Below are positions 40,870 through 49,775 of a DNA stretch of 64,000 bases, piece after piece. Position 1 is the first letter of the stretch. Each line of letters opens with the position of its first letter. The notes beneath the pieces were generated by a model. The model searched no databases, was not told where the DNA came from, and was given only the letters and a program-made list of their open reading frames with translations. Position numbers and translations under genes: made by a program. This DNA is from Serinicoccus kebangsaanensis (GTDB lineage Bacteria > Actinomycetota > Actinomycetes > Actinomycetales > Dermatophilaceae): assembly GCF_008919445.1 (NCBI RefSeq), contig NZ_VSLG01000002.1, positions 186,001 through 250,000 of the forward strand. The letters run 5' to 3'.

Positions 40870-42375
40870 ATGATCACGCACGACGTGCGCGTCCACCCCA
40901 GCGCCGACGAGCTGGCGCGCGAGGACCAGCTGGCCTGGAAGATCGCCGAGGTCGCCGCGGACCCGGTGGCGGTCGAGGCCGAGGTCGGCGAGATGGTCAT
41001 CAACCGGATCATCGACAACGCGTCGGTGGCCCTGGCCTCGGTCAACCGGCGACCGGTCGTCGTCGCACGGGACCAGGCGCTGGCGCACCGGCATACCCCC
41101 GTCGACGGCGCCCAGGGTGCCGCCGTCCTCGGCGACCCCGACGCGCGCGTGTCACCGGAGTGGGCGGCGTGGGCCAACGGGACCGCGGTGCGCGAGCTGG
41201 ACTACCACGACACCTTCCTGGCGGCGGAGTACTCCCACCCGGGGGACAACATCCCGCCGATCCTGGCCGTGGCCCAGCACGTCGGGGCTGACGGCGCCAG
41301 CCTGCTGCGCGCCCTGGCCACCGGCTACGAGATCCAGGTCGACCTGGTCCGCGCGATCAGCCTGCACGCGCACAAGATCGACCACGTCGCCCACCTCGGT
41401 CCCTCGGCGGCGGCCGGGCTCGGGACGCTGCTGCAGGCGCCGGTCGAGGTGACCTACCAGGCCATCGGGCAGGCGCTGCACACCACCACCGCCACCCGCC
41501 AGTCGCGCAAGGGCGAGATCTCCAGCTGGAAGGCGTATGCCCCGGCGCACGCGGGCAAGGCGGCGATCGAGGCCTTCGACCGGGCGCTGCGCGGCGAGGG
41601 TGCCCCGGCCCCGATCTACGAGGGCGAGGACGGCGTGATCGCCTGGATGCTGGACGGCAAGGACGCGCACTACCAGGTGCCGCTGCCCGGCCCGGGCGAG
41701 GCCAAGCGGGCCATCCTGCGGACCTACACCAAGGAGTACTCCGCGGAGTACCAGAGCCAGGCCCTCATCGACCTGGCGATCCGGCTGCGCGATCAGATCC
41801 CCGACCTGTCCCAGGTGGAGTCGGTGCTCATCCAGACCAGCCACCACACCCACTACGTCATCGGCACCGGGGCGAACGACCCGCAGAAGATGGACCCCAA
41901 GGCCTCCCGGGAGACCCTGGACCACTCGATCATGTACATCTTCGCCGTCGCCCTCGAGGACGGGCGGTGGCACCACGTCGACTCCTACACCCCCGAGCGC
42001 GCCGGACGCGCCTCGACCGTCGAGCTGTGGCACAAGATCAGCACCGTCGAGGACCCGCGCTGGACCGAGGCCTACCACGCCACCGAGCCGGCCTTCGGCG
42101 GCCGGGTCGAGATCACCCTGGCGGACGGCACCGTCGTCGCCGACGAGCTGGCGGTGGCCGACGCGCACCCGGCCGGCGACCGGCCGTTCGCCCGGGACCA
42201 GTACGTCACGAAGTTCCGCACCCTCGCCGAGGGCATCGTCTCCCCCGGCGAGCAGGACCGGTTCCTCGAGACGGTGTCCGCGCTCGCCGAGCTGCCAGCC
42301 GGCCGCCTCCCCGAGCTCAACGTCGTCGCCGACGCCGTGACGCTGGAGACCGGCCCGACGGGGATCTTCCGATGA
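40870..42375 (+). CDS. prpD: 2-Methylcitrate dehydratase
   Basis: A 501-residue MmgE/PrpD-family enzyme that dehydrates 2-methylcitrate to 2-methyl-cis-aconitate in the methylcitrate cycle, which detoxifies propionyl-CoA. Family sequence is clear in [20 protein letters not shown] and [27 protein letters not shown] is just before the ATG. The stop overlaps the prpB ATG (ATGA). The order prpD-prpB-prpC and the tight spacing show one operon. Length is normal. Confidence 0.95.
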   Translation: MITHDVRVHPSADELAREDQLAWKIAEVAADPVAVEAEVGEMVINRIIDNASVALASVNRRPVVVARDQALAHRHTPVDGAQGAAVLGDPDARVSPEWAAWANGTAVRELDYHDTFLAAEYSHPGDNIPPILAVAQHVGADGASLLRALATGYEIQVDLVRAISLHAHKIDHVAHLGPSAAAGLGTLLQAPVEVTYQAIGQALHTTTATRQSRKGEISSWKAYAPAHAGKAAIEAFDRALRGEGAPAPIYEGEDGVIAWMLDGKDAHYQVPLPGPGEAKRAILRTYTKEYSAEYQSQALIDLAIRLRDQIPDLSQVESVLIQTSHHTHYVIGTGANDPQKMDPKASRETLDHSIMYIFAVALEDGRWHHVDSYTPERAGRASTVELWHKISTVEDPRWTEAYHATEPAFGGRVEITLADGTVVADELAVADAHPAGDRPFARDQYVTKFRTLAEGIVSPGEQDRFLETVSALAELPAGRLPELNVVADAVTLETGPTGIFR

Positions 42376-43286
42376 GCGCCGACGAGAGCGGCGTGCTCGC
42401 GCCCACCCGGCGGCGCCAGGCGTTCCGCGCCGGCCTGTCCTCCGGCCGGATCCAGCGCTACGTCGGGGCCTTCACCCCGCTCTCGGTGCCGCTCATCGAG
42501 CAGGCGGGGTTCGAGGGGGTCTACATCTCCGGCTCGGTCCTGGCCGCGGAGCGCGGGCTGCCCGACATCGGGCTGACCACGGCCAGCGAGGTGATCGGTC
42601 GGGGTCAGGAGATCGCCGGGATGACGACCCTGCCCGCCTTCATCGACGCGGACACCGGCTTCGGCGAGCCCAGCAACGTCGCGCGCACCGTGACCGGGCT
42701 GGAGCGGGCCGGGCTGGCGGGCGCCCACCTGGAGGACCAGGTCAACCCGAAGCGCTGCGGTCACCTGGACGGCAAGCAGGTGGTGAGCACCGAGGAGATG
42801 CTGCGCCGGGTCAGGGCGGCCGTGGTGGCGCGCACCGACCCGGAGTTCGTCATCTGCGCGCGCACCGACGCCCGTGCGGTCGAGGGCTTCGACGCCGCGC
42901 TCGAGCGGGCCAGGGCCTACGCCGACGCCGGCGCGGACCTGATCTTCCCCGAGGCGCTCAGGGACCTCGCCGAGTTCGAGGCCTTCGCGAGCGCGCTGGA
43001 CGTGCCGATCCTGGCCAACATGACCGAGTTCGGGCAGAGCGAGCTGTTCACCACCACCCAGCTGGCGGACGCCGGGGTGTCCATGGTGATCTACCCGGTG
43101 ACCCTGCAGCGCCTCGCGATGGGCGCGATCGAGGCCTCGCTGTCCACGCTGGCCGAGGAGGGCACCCAGGCCGAGCTGGTCCCGCAGATGCAGACCCGCG
43201 CCCGTCTCTACGAGGTGCTGCGGTATGCCGACTACAGCACCTTCGACGCCGACATCTTCGACTTCGCCGTCCCCGGCGAGCACTGA
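42372..43286 (+). CDS. prpB: Methylisocitrate lyase
   Basis: A 304-residue lyase of the isocitrate lyase/PEP mutase superfamily that splits 2-methylisocitrate into pyruvate and succinate. The catalytic loop KRCGHLDGK with its Cys lies near residue 133, and DADTGFGE and ICARTDA bind Mg2+ and substrate. The ATG overlaps the prpD stop. It is the middle gene of the operon. Confidence 0.95.
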   Translation: MSADESGVLAPTRRRQAFRAGLSSGRIQRYVGAFTPLSVPLIEQAGFEGVYISGSVLAAERGLPDIGLTTASEVIGRGQEIAGMTTLPAFIDADTGFGEPSNVARTVTGLERAGLAGAHLEDQVNPKRCGHLDGKQVVSTEEMLRRVRAAVVARTDPEFVICARTDARAVEGFDAALERARAYADAGADLIFPEALRDLAEFEAFASALDVPILANMTEFGQSELFTTTQLADAGVSMVIYPVTLQRLAMGAIEASLSTLAEEGTQAELVPQMQTRARLYEVLRYADYSTFDADIFDFAVPGEH

Positions 43287-43299
43287 GAGAGGACTCACC

Positions 43300-44415
43300 A
43301 TGTCTGAGACCACCATCCACCGCGGACTCGCCGGCGTCGTCGTCGACGAGACCTCCGTGTCCAAGGTCGACGCCGAGACCAGCACCCTGATCTACCGCGG
43401 CTACCCGGTGCAGGACCTCGCCGCGAGCTGCTCGTTCGAGGAGGTCGCCTGGCTGCTCTGGCACGGCGAGCTGCCCACCGAGGACGAGCTGGCCACCTTC
43501 GTCGAGACCGAGCGCGGGCTGCGCGCCATCCCCGAGCAGCTGGTCGAGGTGCTGCGCGGGCTGCCGGTGGAGTGCCACCCGATGGACGCGGTGCGCACGG
43601 CGGTGAGCTGGCTCGGGGCGAACGACCCGCGCTCGGAGTCCGACGACCCGGAGGACACCCTCGCGGTCTCGGTCGCGCTCTTCGCCCAGCTGCCGACGAT
43701 CGTCGCCCTGGAGCAGCGTCGTCGACGGGGCCAGGAGCCGGTCGCACCGGACCCCTCGCTCGGCTACGCGGAGAACTTCCTGGCGATGGTCTTCGGCGAG
43801 GCGCCGGACGAGGCCACGGTCACCGCCTTCGAGACCTCGATGACGTTGTATGCCGAGCACTCGTTCAACGCCTCCACCTTCACCGCGCGGGTGGTGACCT
43901 CGACCCTGTCCGACGTCTACAGCGCCGTCACCGCGGCCATCGGGGCGCTCAAGGGCCCGCTGCACGGCGGCGCCAACGAGGCCGTGATGCACATGCTGGC
44001 CGAGGTCGGGGACGCCGACCGGGCCGAGCCGTGGCTGGACACCGCGCTCGCCGAGAAGCGCAAGATCATGGGCTTCGGCCACCGGGTCTACAAGACCGGC
44101 GACTCGCGGGTCCCGACGATGGACGCGGCGCTGCGCGAGTTCGCCGGGGCGGACCACGGCGACCTGCTGGCGACCTACGACCGGCTCAAGGACGCGATGA
44201 TCGACCGCAAGGGCATCCACCCCAACCTGGACTACCCGGCCGGGCCGACCTACCACCTGATGGGCTTCGACATCCCGATGTTCACGCCGCTGTTCGTCAT
44301 GGCGCGGATCACCGGGTGGACGGCGCACATCCGGGAGCAGCAGGCCGCGAACGCCCTGATCCGCCCGCTGAGCGAGTACGTCGGCCCCGAGAAGCGGGAG
44401 CTCCCCCAGCGCTGA
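43300..44415 (+). CDS. prpC: 2-Methylcitrate synthase
   Basis: A 371-residue citrate-synthase-family enzyme condensing propionyl-CoA with oxaloacetate. Catalytic His residues lie in GPLHGGANE and GFGHRVYKTGDSR, the latter also holding the oxaloacetate-binding Arg; the C-terminal NALIRPLSEYVGP is typical. GAGAGGA precedes the ATG 14 bases after prpB. Its place behind prpD and prpB favours methylcitrate over citrate synthase. Confidence 0.94.
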   Translation: MSETTIHRGLAGVVVDETSVSKVDAETSTLIYRGYPVQDLAASCSFEEVAWLLWHGELPTEDELATFVETERGLRAIPEQLVEVLRGLPVECHPMDAVRTAVSWLGANDPRSESDDPEDTLAVSVALFAQLPTIVALEQRRRRGQEPVAPDPSLGYAENFLAMVFGEAPDEATVTAFETSMTLYAEHSFNASTFTARVVTSTLSDVYSAVTAAIGALKGPLHGGANEAVMHMLAEVGDADRAEPWLDTALAEKRKIMGFGHRVYKTGDSRVPTMDAALREFAGADHGDLLATYDRLKDAMIDRKGIHPNLDYPAGPTYHLMGFDIPMFTPLFVMARITGWTAHIREQQAANALIRPLSEYVGPEKRELPQR

Positions 44416-44432
44416 GTCCTGCCCGGGTCGCC

Positions 44433-45422
44433 TCAGCCGCCCGGGGGCGGCCCGCCCCGGCCGCCGGGTCCGCCCCCGCCCGCGGGTCCGCCCGACCCAC
44501 CCGCCTCGACCGCGGTGGTCGTGTCGATCGGGACGGTGAGGCGCACGACATACCCGTTGTCGTTGTCTCCGGTGACGGTGGCGAGCTGGTGCACCCCGCC
44601 GTCGTCGCCGAAGACGGAGTCGCCGGCCAGCGTGAGCTGCCCGAGGTTCTGCGTCGAACCCTCGTAGCCGCTGGTGGCGTAGACCGCCTCCGACATGCCC
44701 TGCGGCAGCGCGACCTGCGAGGTGCAGATGGTGTTGGTGGAGTCGGTGATGCTCGCCTCGTCGGGATAGACCTCGAGGTGGATGTGCGGCCAGCGACCGG
44801 CGTAGCAGCCGGGCACGACGCTGGTGAAGCGCACCAGCCCGTCGGCGTCGCTGACCTGGACGCCGCGCAGGAAGTTCTCCTGCTCCACGCCGGAGGAGTA
44901 CATCGAGTACAGCCCGCTGTCGGTGCAGTGCCACACGTAGACCGCCGCACCGGCCATCGCCCCGCCCCCTCCCGCGATGTCCAGCACGGTCAGCTCCAGC
45001 GTCATCGGTATGCCGGTGGCGGTGCCGCCGTCCGAGTCGCCGAAGCTGCTGGTCAGGTCGGAGCGGACGACGCCGCTCTGCTCCAGCACGTCGGCCCCGT
45101 TGGACCCGTCGCCCGGGTAGGGGCCGGCCGTCTCGTCCGGGATCTCGGTGAGGTCGCCCTGGGTGGTGCCCGCCTGGTCGTCACCGCCGGTGGTGGAGGT
45201 CGCGGTGGAGGCGGACGGGGCCGACGACGTCGACCCCGTGCCCGCCGTGGGGGAGGCGCATGCGGCGAGGGTGCCGGCGGCGCCGATCCCCATGACGTGC
45301 AGCACCCGTCGGCGGCTGAGCAGGGTCCCGATGTCGAAGGCGAGGCCCTGGTCCTCGAGGTCGTCCTCGGGGCGGGGCAGCGCGCGCCCCTGGTAGCTGG
45401 GCCGGGTCCGGTGAGTGGTCAT
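44433..45422 (-). CDS. Exported intradiol ring-cleavage dioxygenase-like protein
   Basis: A 329-residue protein of the protocatechuate/catechol dioxygenase fold. The N-terminus carries a twin-arginine motif SRRRVLHVMG followed by the lipobox LAAC, so it is probably exported folded by Tat and lipid-anchored. The non-heme iron ligands expected for the family are visible as Tyr in GPYPGD and Tyr/His in CYAGRWPHIHLEVY. Extracellular members of this family occur in many actinomycetes but their natural substrates are mostly unknown. The C-terminus is Gly/Pro-rich. GGAGGA precedes the ATG. It converges on prpC with a 17-base gap. Confidence 0.87.
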   Translation of the reverse strand: MTTHRTRPSYQGRALPRPEDDLEDQGLAFDIGTLLSRRRVLHVMGIGAAGTLAACASPTAGTGSTSSAPSASTATSTTGGDDQAGTTQGDLTEIPDETAGPYPGDGSNGADVLEQSGVVRSDLTSSFGDSDGGTATGIPMTLELTVLDIAGGGGAMAGAAVYVWHCTDSGLYSMYSSGVEQENFLRGVQVSDADGLVRFTSVVPGCYAGRWPHIHLEVYPDEASITDSTNTICTSQVALPQGMSEAVYATSGYEGSTQNLGQLTLAGDSVFGDDGGVHQLATVTGDNDNGYVVRLTVPIDTTTAVEAGGSGGPAGGGGPGGRGGPPPGG

Positions 45423-45609
45423 GGTGGCGTCCTCCTGTCGTGGTGGGCACGACGCTAGGCAGGCGCCCCAGCAGCCACCCGTGCCCCGCCTGTGCGCCTG
45501 CTGTGACCCTCGCGGATGCACGTCGAGGACGGGACAAACGTCATACCGCTCCGGGCGCGGGCACCCCTAGCGTGAGACCCGACGACGCGAACGATGGAGA
45601 GGGAACCCC

Positions 45610-46560
45610 GTGACCACGACCACAGCACCGGTGCTCGACGCCGACGGCCTGGCGCGCAGCTTCGGTTCGCTGACCGCCGTCGACGGCGTCACCTTCCAGA
45701 TCCGGCCGGGTGAGACCTACGGCCTGCTGGGCCCCAACGGCGCCGGCAAGACGACGACGATCTCCATGATCGCCGGGCTGCTGCGCCCCGATGCCGGGTC
45801 GGTCACCGTCGCGGGGGTGCCGCTGGGGGATCGCCCCATCGAGGCGAAGCGGCACATCGGGCTGGTCCCGCAGGACCTGGCCATCTACCCCGAGCTGTCC
45901 GCCCGGGACAACCTCACCTACTTCGGCCGGCTGCAGGGGCTGTCCGGCTCCCGGCTGCGCGAGCGCGTCGGCGCCGTCCTGGAGACCGTCGGTCTGACCG
46001 ACCGGGCCAAGGGCGCGAGCAAGAAGTTCTCCGGCGGGATGAAGCGTCGGCTCAACATCGGCATCGGGCTGCTGCACGAGCCGCGGCTGCTCATCCTGGA
46101 CGAGCCGACGGTCGGGGTGGACCCGCAGTCGCGGCACGCCATCCTGGAGTCGGTTGAGGCCCTGTCCACCGAGGGCATGGCGGTGCTCTACACGACCCAC
46201 TACATGGAGGAGGCCGAGCGGCTCTGCGACCGGATCGGCATCATCGACGCCGGGTCGCTGCAGGCGGAGGGCACCCGGGACGAGCTGGTCGACCTGATCG
46301 GCGGCACGGACACCGTCACCCTGGCCGGCACGGGTGACCTGGAGGCGGCCGAGCGGGCGCTCGCGGACCTCGCTGCCGTGGAGCAGGTGCACCGTGACCG
46401 GGGTGCGCTGCGGCTGGCCGTCAAGGGTGCCCCGAGGGCGATCAGCGGCATCGTCAACGCGACCGCCGGGGCGGGGATGACCCTCTCCGACGTGGAGATC
46501 TCCCGGCCCGACCTGGAGGCCGTGTTTCTCCACCTGACCGGCAAGGCGTTGCGGGACTGA
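45610..46560 (+). CDS. ABC-2 type exporter ATP-binding protein
   Basis: A 316-residue ATPase with Walker A GPNGAGKTT, signature FSGGMKRRLN, Walker B LLILDEPTVGVD and an H-loop in TTHYMEEAE. It is of the DrrA/NatA type and would energise the two membrane proteins that follow. The start is GTG with GGAGAGGG eight bases upstream. It begins an operon of three genes whose spacing is one base or an overlap. Confidence 0.92.
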   Translation: MTTTTAPVLDADGLARSFGSLTAVDGVTFQIRPGETYGLLGPNGAGKTTTISMIAGLLRPDAGSVTVAGVPLGDRPIEAKRHIGLVPQDLAIYPELSARDNLTYFGRLQGLSGSRLRERVGAVLETVGLTDRAKGASKKFSGGMKRRLNIGIGLLHEPRLLILDEPTVGVDPQSRHAILESVEALSTEGMAVLYTTHYMEEAERLCDRIGIIDAGSLQAEGTRDELVDLIGGTDTVTLAGTGDLEAAERALADLAAVEQVHRDRGALRLAVKGAPRAISGIVNATAGAGMTLSDVEISRPDLEAVFLHLTGKALRD

Positions 46561-46561
46561 C

Positions 46562-47731
46562 ATGCGCAAGCTCCTGGTCATGATCGCCGCCGACCTGCGT
46601 CAGCAGGTGCTGGACAAGTCGTTCTTCATCTTCGGTCTCGCGGTGCCGTTCGCCCTGATGGCCGTCTTCAACCTGGTTTTCGCGCCGCTCACGGAGGACC
46701 TCGAGCCCATCACCGTCGCGGTCAGCGTGCCCGACGGCGACCAGCTCGGCGCGGTCGTCCCGCAGGTGCTCTCCGGCCTCGACGGCGGGGGTATGCCGGT
46801 CACCGTCCAGCAGGTGGACGCGGCCGACGCCACCTCGCGCGTGGAGGAGGGCGAAGCCGGGGTCGGGGTGGTCGTGCCCGAGGGGTTCACCGCCGGCCTG
46901 ATGGCCGGACGTGCCCCCGAGGTGACGGTCCGGCACGCCGACGGGACCGGCCTGGAGGCGGACGTGGTCACCGGGGTCGTCGACGGGCTGATGACCCAGT
47001 TCACCAGCGGCGCCCGGACCCTCGCCGCGGCCCAGGCGCTGGGGGCCGACCCTGCCCAGCTGGGGCAGCTCGCCCAGGAGGTCTCGGCCGGCGGGTCGGC
47101 GGTGGCCTGGACGCCCGGGGAGAGCGCCGACGAGCAGCTCAGCCCGCAGGGGACCATCGTCGCCGGCCAGGCCGGCTTCTTCCTCCTCTTCACGGTCGGC
47201 TTCGGGGTGCTCGGCCTGGTGGTGGAGCGCGAGTGGGGGACGCTCGCCCGCCTGCTGTCGATGCCGATGCCGAGCTGGCTGGTGGTGCTGTCCAAGGGCC
47301 TGTCCAGCTTCGTCCTCGGCGTGGTGGCCACCGCCGTGCTGCTCACCGCCGGCAGCCTCTTCTTCGACGTGGACTTCGGCTCGCCGCTCGCCGTCGCGGT
47401 GCTGCTGCTCGCGGTGGTCGCGGCGGCCACGTCGATCATGTTCCTCATCGCCAAGGTGGCGCGCACCGCCGAGCAGGCGGGGGTGGCCCAGGCGATCGTC
47501 GCGATCACCCTCGGGATGGCCGGCGGCGCCTTCTTCCAGGTGGGTGGCTCCGGGATGCTCAGCGAGATCATGCAGGTCAACCCGGTCGCCGCGATGAGCC
47601 GCGGCCTCGGCGTCACGTCCGGCGGCGGCGGCGTCGTCGACCTCGGCCCGGTGCTGCTCACCATGCTCATCTTCACGGCGGCGATGCTGACGCTCAGCTG
47701 GCTGCTGCCCGGACGGAAGGACGCGCTGTGA
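46562..47731 (+). CDS. ABC-2 type exporter permease
   Basis: A 389-residue membrane protein with one N-terminal helix (about 20-40), a large extracytoplasmic domain to about residue 200 and five or six C-terminal helices, the standard ABC-2 layout (YhgE/NatB-like). The start lies one base after the ATPase stop. It probably forms a heterodimer with the next gene product. Substrate is unknown; drug or antibiotic export is common for this type. Confidence 0.9.
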   Translation: MRKLLVMIAADLRQQVLDKSFFIFGLAVPFALMAVFNLVFAPLTEDLEPITVAVSVPDGDQLGAVVPQVLSGLDGGGMPVTVQQVDAADATSRVEEGEAGVGVVVPEGFTAGLMAGRAPEVTVRHADGTGLEADVVTGVVDGLMTQFTSGARTLAAAQALGADPAQLGQLAQEVSAGGSAVAWTPGESADEQLSPQGTIVAGQAGFFLLFTVGFGVLGLVVEREWGTLARLLSMPMPSWLVVLSKGLSSFVLGVVATAVLLTAGSLFFDVDFGSPLAVAVLLLAVVAAATSIMFLIAKVARTAEQAGVAQAIVAITLGMAGGAFFQVGGSGMLSEIMQVNPVAAMSRGLGVTSGGGGVVDLGPVLLTMLIFTAAMLTLSWLLPGRKDAL

Positions 47732-48894
47732 GGTCCGTGCTCGCGATCGCCTGGGTGGAGCTCAAGAGGTTCCTCGCCGACCGGTCCAACATCTTCTTCG
47801 TCTTCATCTTCCCGCTCGCCCTGGTCGCGGTCATCGGCTGGCAGTTCGGTGGCGGCGGGCCCGGTGCCCGGGTCTCGGTGGTCGCGCCCGAGGGCGAGGC
47901 CCGCACGGCCCTCGTGCAGTCCTGGGAGGACGCCGTGCTGGCGGTGACGGTCCGTGACTCCGCCGAGCAGCTGCGCGACGACGTGGCCCGCGGCGACGCG
48001 CAGGTCGGCGTGGTGCTGAGCGACGACGCGGCCCGCGCCTTCGAGGACGGGGAGCGGATGGAGGTGCAGATCATCCAGGGCACCGGGTCGCAGGCACCCG
48101 CCGTGGCCCAGGCGGTCCGCAGCCAGACGGAGGCGGTGGCCTCCGAGGCCCGCCAGGTCGGCGCCCTGGCCGGGCTCGCCGACCCCGCGACCGCGCGGGA
48201 CGCGCTCTCCGACGCCTCGTCGGCGGTGCCGGGACCGCGGCTGCTCGTCCAGGAGCCGGAGGACCCCCTCGCGGAGGAGTTCTCCGGGGCCGGACAGTTC
48301 GACGTCGGGGCCTCCGGCCAGCTGCTGCTCTTCATCTTCATGAGTGCCCTGACCGCCTCGGTCGCCATCATCCAGGCCCGCCGGGACGGCGTCATCAGGC
48401 GGACGGTCGCCGCGCCGGTCACGACCGGTCAGACCATGGTGGGTCTGACTCTCGGGCGGCTGGTCATCGCGCTCTTCCAGGGCGTCTACATCATGGTCGC
48501 CAGCGCCGTGCTCTTCGGGGTGGAGTGGGGCAACCTCTGGGTCACCATGGTCGTCGTCCTGACCTTCGCCCTCGTCGCCTCGGGCGCCGCCCTCCTGGTG
48601 GGAGTGCTCGTCGACAACGAGGGAGCGGCGAGCGGGCTCTCGGTGGGCCTCGGGCTGGTCCTGGCGGCCCTCGGGGGCAGCATGCTCCCGCTCGAGCTGT
48701 TCCCCGACCGGCTGCGGACCGTCGCGCACCTCACCCCGCACGCGTGGGGCTACGACGCGCTCGCCGACATCCAGCGCCGCGACGCCGGTCTGCTGGACGT
48801 GCTGCCCGAGGTGGGCGCCCTGCTGGCGATGGCGGTGGTGGTCCTGACGCTCGGGTCGCTCGCGCTGCGCCGCAGCCTGAGCCGGGCCATGTGA
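47728..48894 (+). CDS. ABC-2 type exporter permease
   Basis: A 388-residue second ABC-2 membrane subunit with the same layout as its neighbour: an N-terminal helix (about 18-38), an extracytoplasmic domain and six C-terminal helices with the family sequence MLPLELFPDRLRTVAHLTPH. The GTG start overlaps the preceding stop (GTGA). Confidence 0.9.
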   Translation: MRSVLAIAWVELKRFLADRSNIFFVFIFPLALVAVIGWQFGGGGPGARVSVVAPEGEARTALVQSWEDAVLAVTVRDSAEQLRDDVARGDAQVGVVLSDDAARAFEDGERMEVQIIQGTGSQAPAVAQAVRSQTEAVASEARQVGALAGLADPATARDALSDASSAVPGPRLLVQEPEDPLAEEFSGAGQFDVGASGQLLLFIFMSALTASVAIIQARRDGVIRRTVAAPVTTGQTMVGLTLGRLVIALFQGVYIMVASAVLFGVEWGNLWVTMVVVLTFALVASGAALLVGVLVDNEGAASGLSVGLGLVLAALGGSMLPLELFPDRLRTVAHLTPHAWGYDALADIQRRDAGLLDVLPEVGALLAMAVVVLTLGSLALRRSLSRAM

Positions 48895-48947
48895 GGCGTC
48901 GTCGGCGGAGCCGGGCGGTGCAGGCCTGTGTCTGTAGGCTCGGTGCC

Positions 48948-49775
48948 ATGTCCAGGTCGCGTCACCTGTCCGGATCACTGGCCGCCGGTCTCCTGGTCGT
49001 CGGGCTCGCCGCCTGCAGCCCGGGGGAGGAGCCGGACGCCACCGCCTCCGCCGAGCCGGGCGGAGGGTCCACCGAGACCCCCGCGGCAGGCGGCGAGCCG
49101 GCGGAGCCGGAGGCGACGACCGAGGAGCCCACCGAGGGGGCCTCCGCCGGGGCCGCCGACGGCATACCCCCGCTGGACGAGCTGTGGCCCACCGTCATCG
49201 ACAACGCCGACAGCGCGGAGTCGATGACCACGACGATCACCGGCTCGGACGGGATCGACGCCACGCTCACCGGGCAGCTGGACGACTCCAACTTCCAGGT
49301 GGACGCCAGCGTCCAGGGCGCCGAGGTATCGATCATCGGGGTGGAGGACGTCTACTACATCAACGGTGACGAGGCCTTCTGGACCGCGGCCGGTGGGGAG
49401 AGCCTGGCCGGCACGATGTCGGACCGGTGGATCGAGACACCGCCGGGGATGGACGTCGGGGAGAGCCTGTCGCTGTCCACGCTCTGGGAGGAGTTCTTCG
49501 CCGAGGTGCCGACCGACGTCAGCGACCTGCAGACCTCGAGCGCCGAGCTGACCGAGCTCGACGGCGTCGAGGCCTACCACTACGTCGTCGAGGACGGCCA
49601 GGCCGACATCTGGGTCTCGGCCGACGGCGCGGACCACCTGCTCCGGGTGGTCATCGCCGACGAGAGCGGCGACGAGGACCTGGCGATGAGCATCACCGAC
49701 TGGGACGACGCCCCACCGGTCGAGGCGCCGGACGACGCGGTGCCGATCGAGGACATCATGGGCTCGCGGCGCTGA
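48948..49775 (+). CDS. Lipoprotein, LppX/LprG-like
   Basis: A 275-residue lipoprotein with lipobox LAAC (Cys23) and an acidic Glu/Thr/Ala-rich spacer (24-72), followed by a domain resembling LppX/LprAFG lipid-binding lipoproteins (ESMTTTITGSDGIDATLTGQ, then EAYHYVVEDGQADIWVSADG). That family carries lipids or glycolipids across the periplasm. A TAGGCT lies seven bases before the ATG, suggesting a leaderless mRNA. The last 20 bases overlap the end of the converging ABC gene. Confidence 0.82.
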   Translation: MSRSRHLSGSLAAGLLVVGLAACSPGEEPDATASAEPGGGSTETPAAGGEPAEPEATTEEPTEGASAGAADGIPPLDELWPTVIDNADSAESMTTTITGSDGIDATLTGQLDDSNFQVDASVQGAEVSIIGVEDVYYINGDEAFWTAAGGESLAGTMSDRWIETPPGMDVGESLSLSTLWEEFFAEVPTDVSDLQTSSAELTELDGVEAYHYVVEDGQADIWVSADGADHLLRVVIADESGDEDLAMSITDWDDAPPVEAPDDAVPIEDIMGSRR

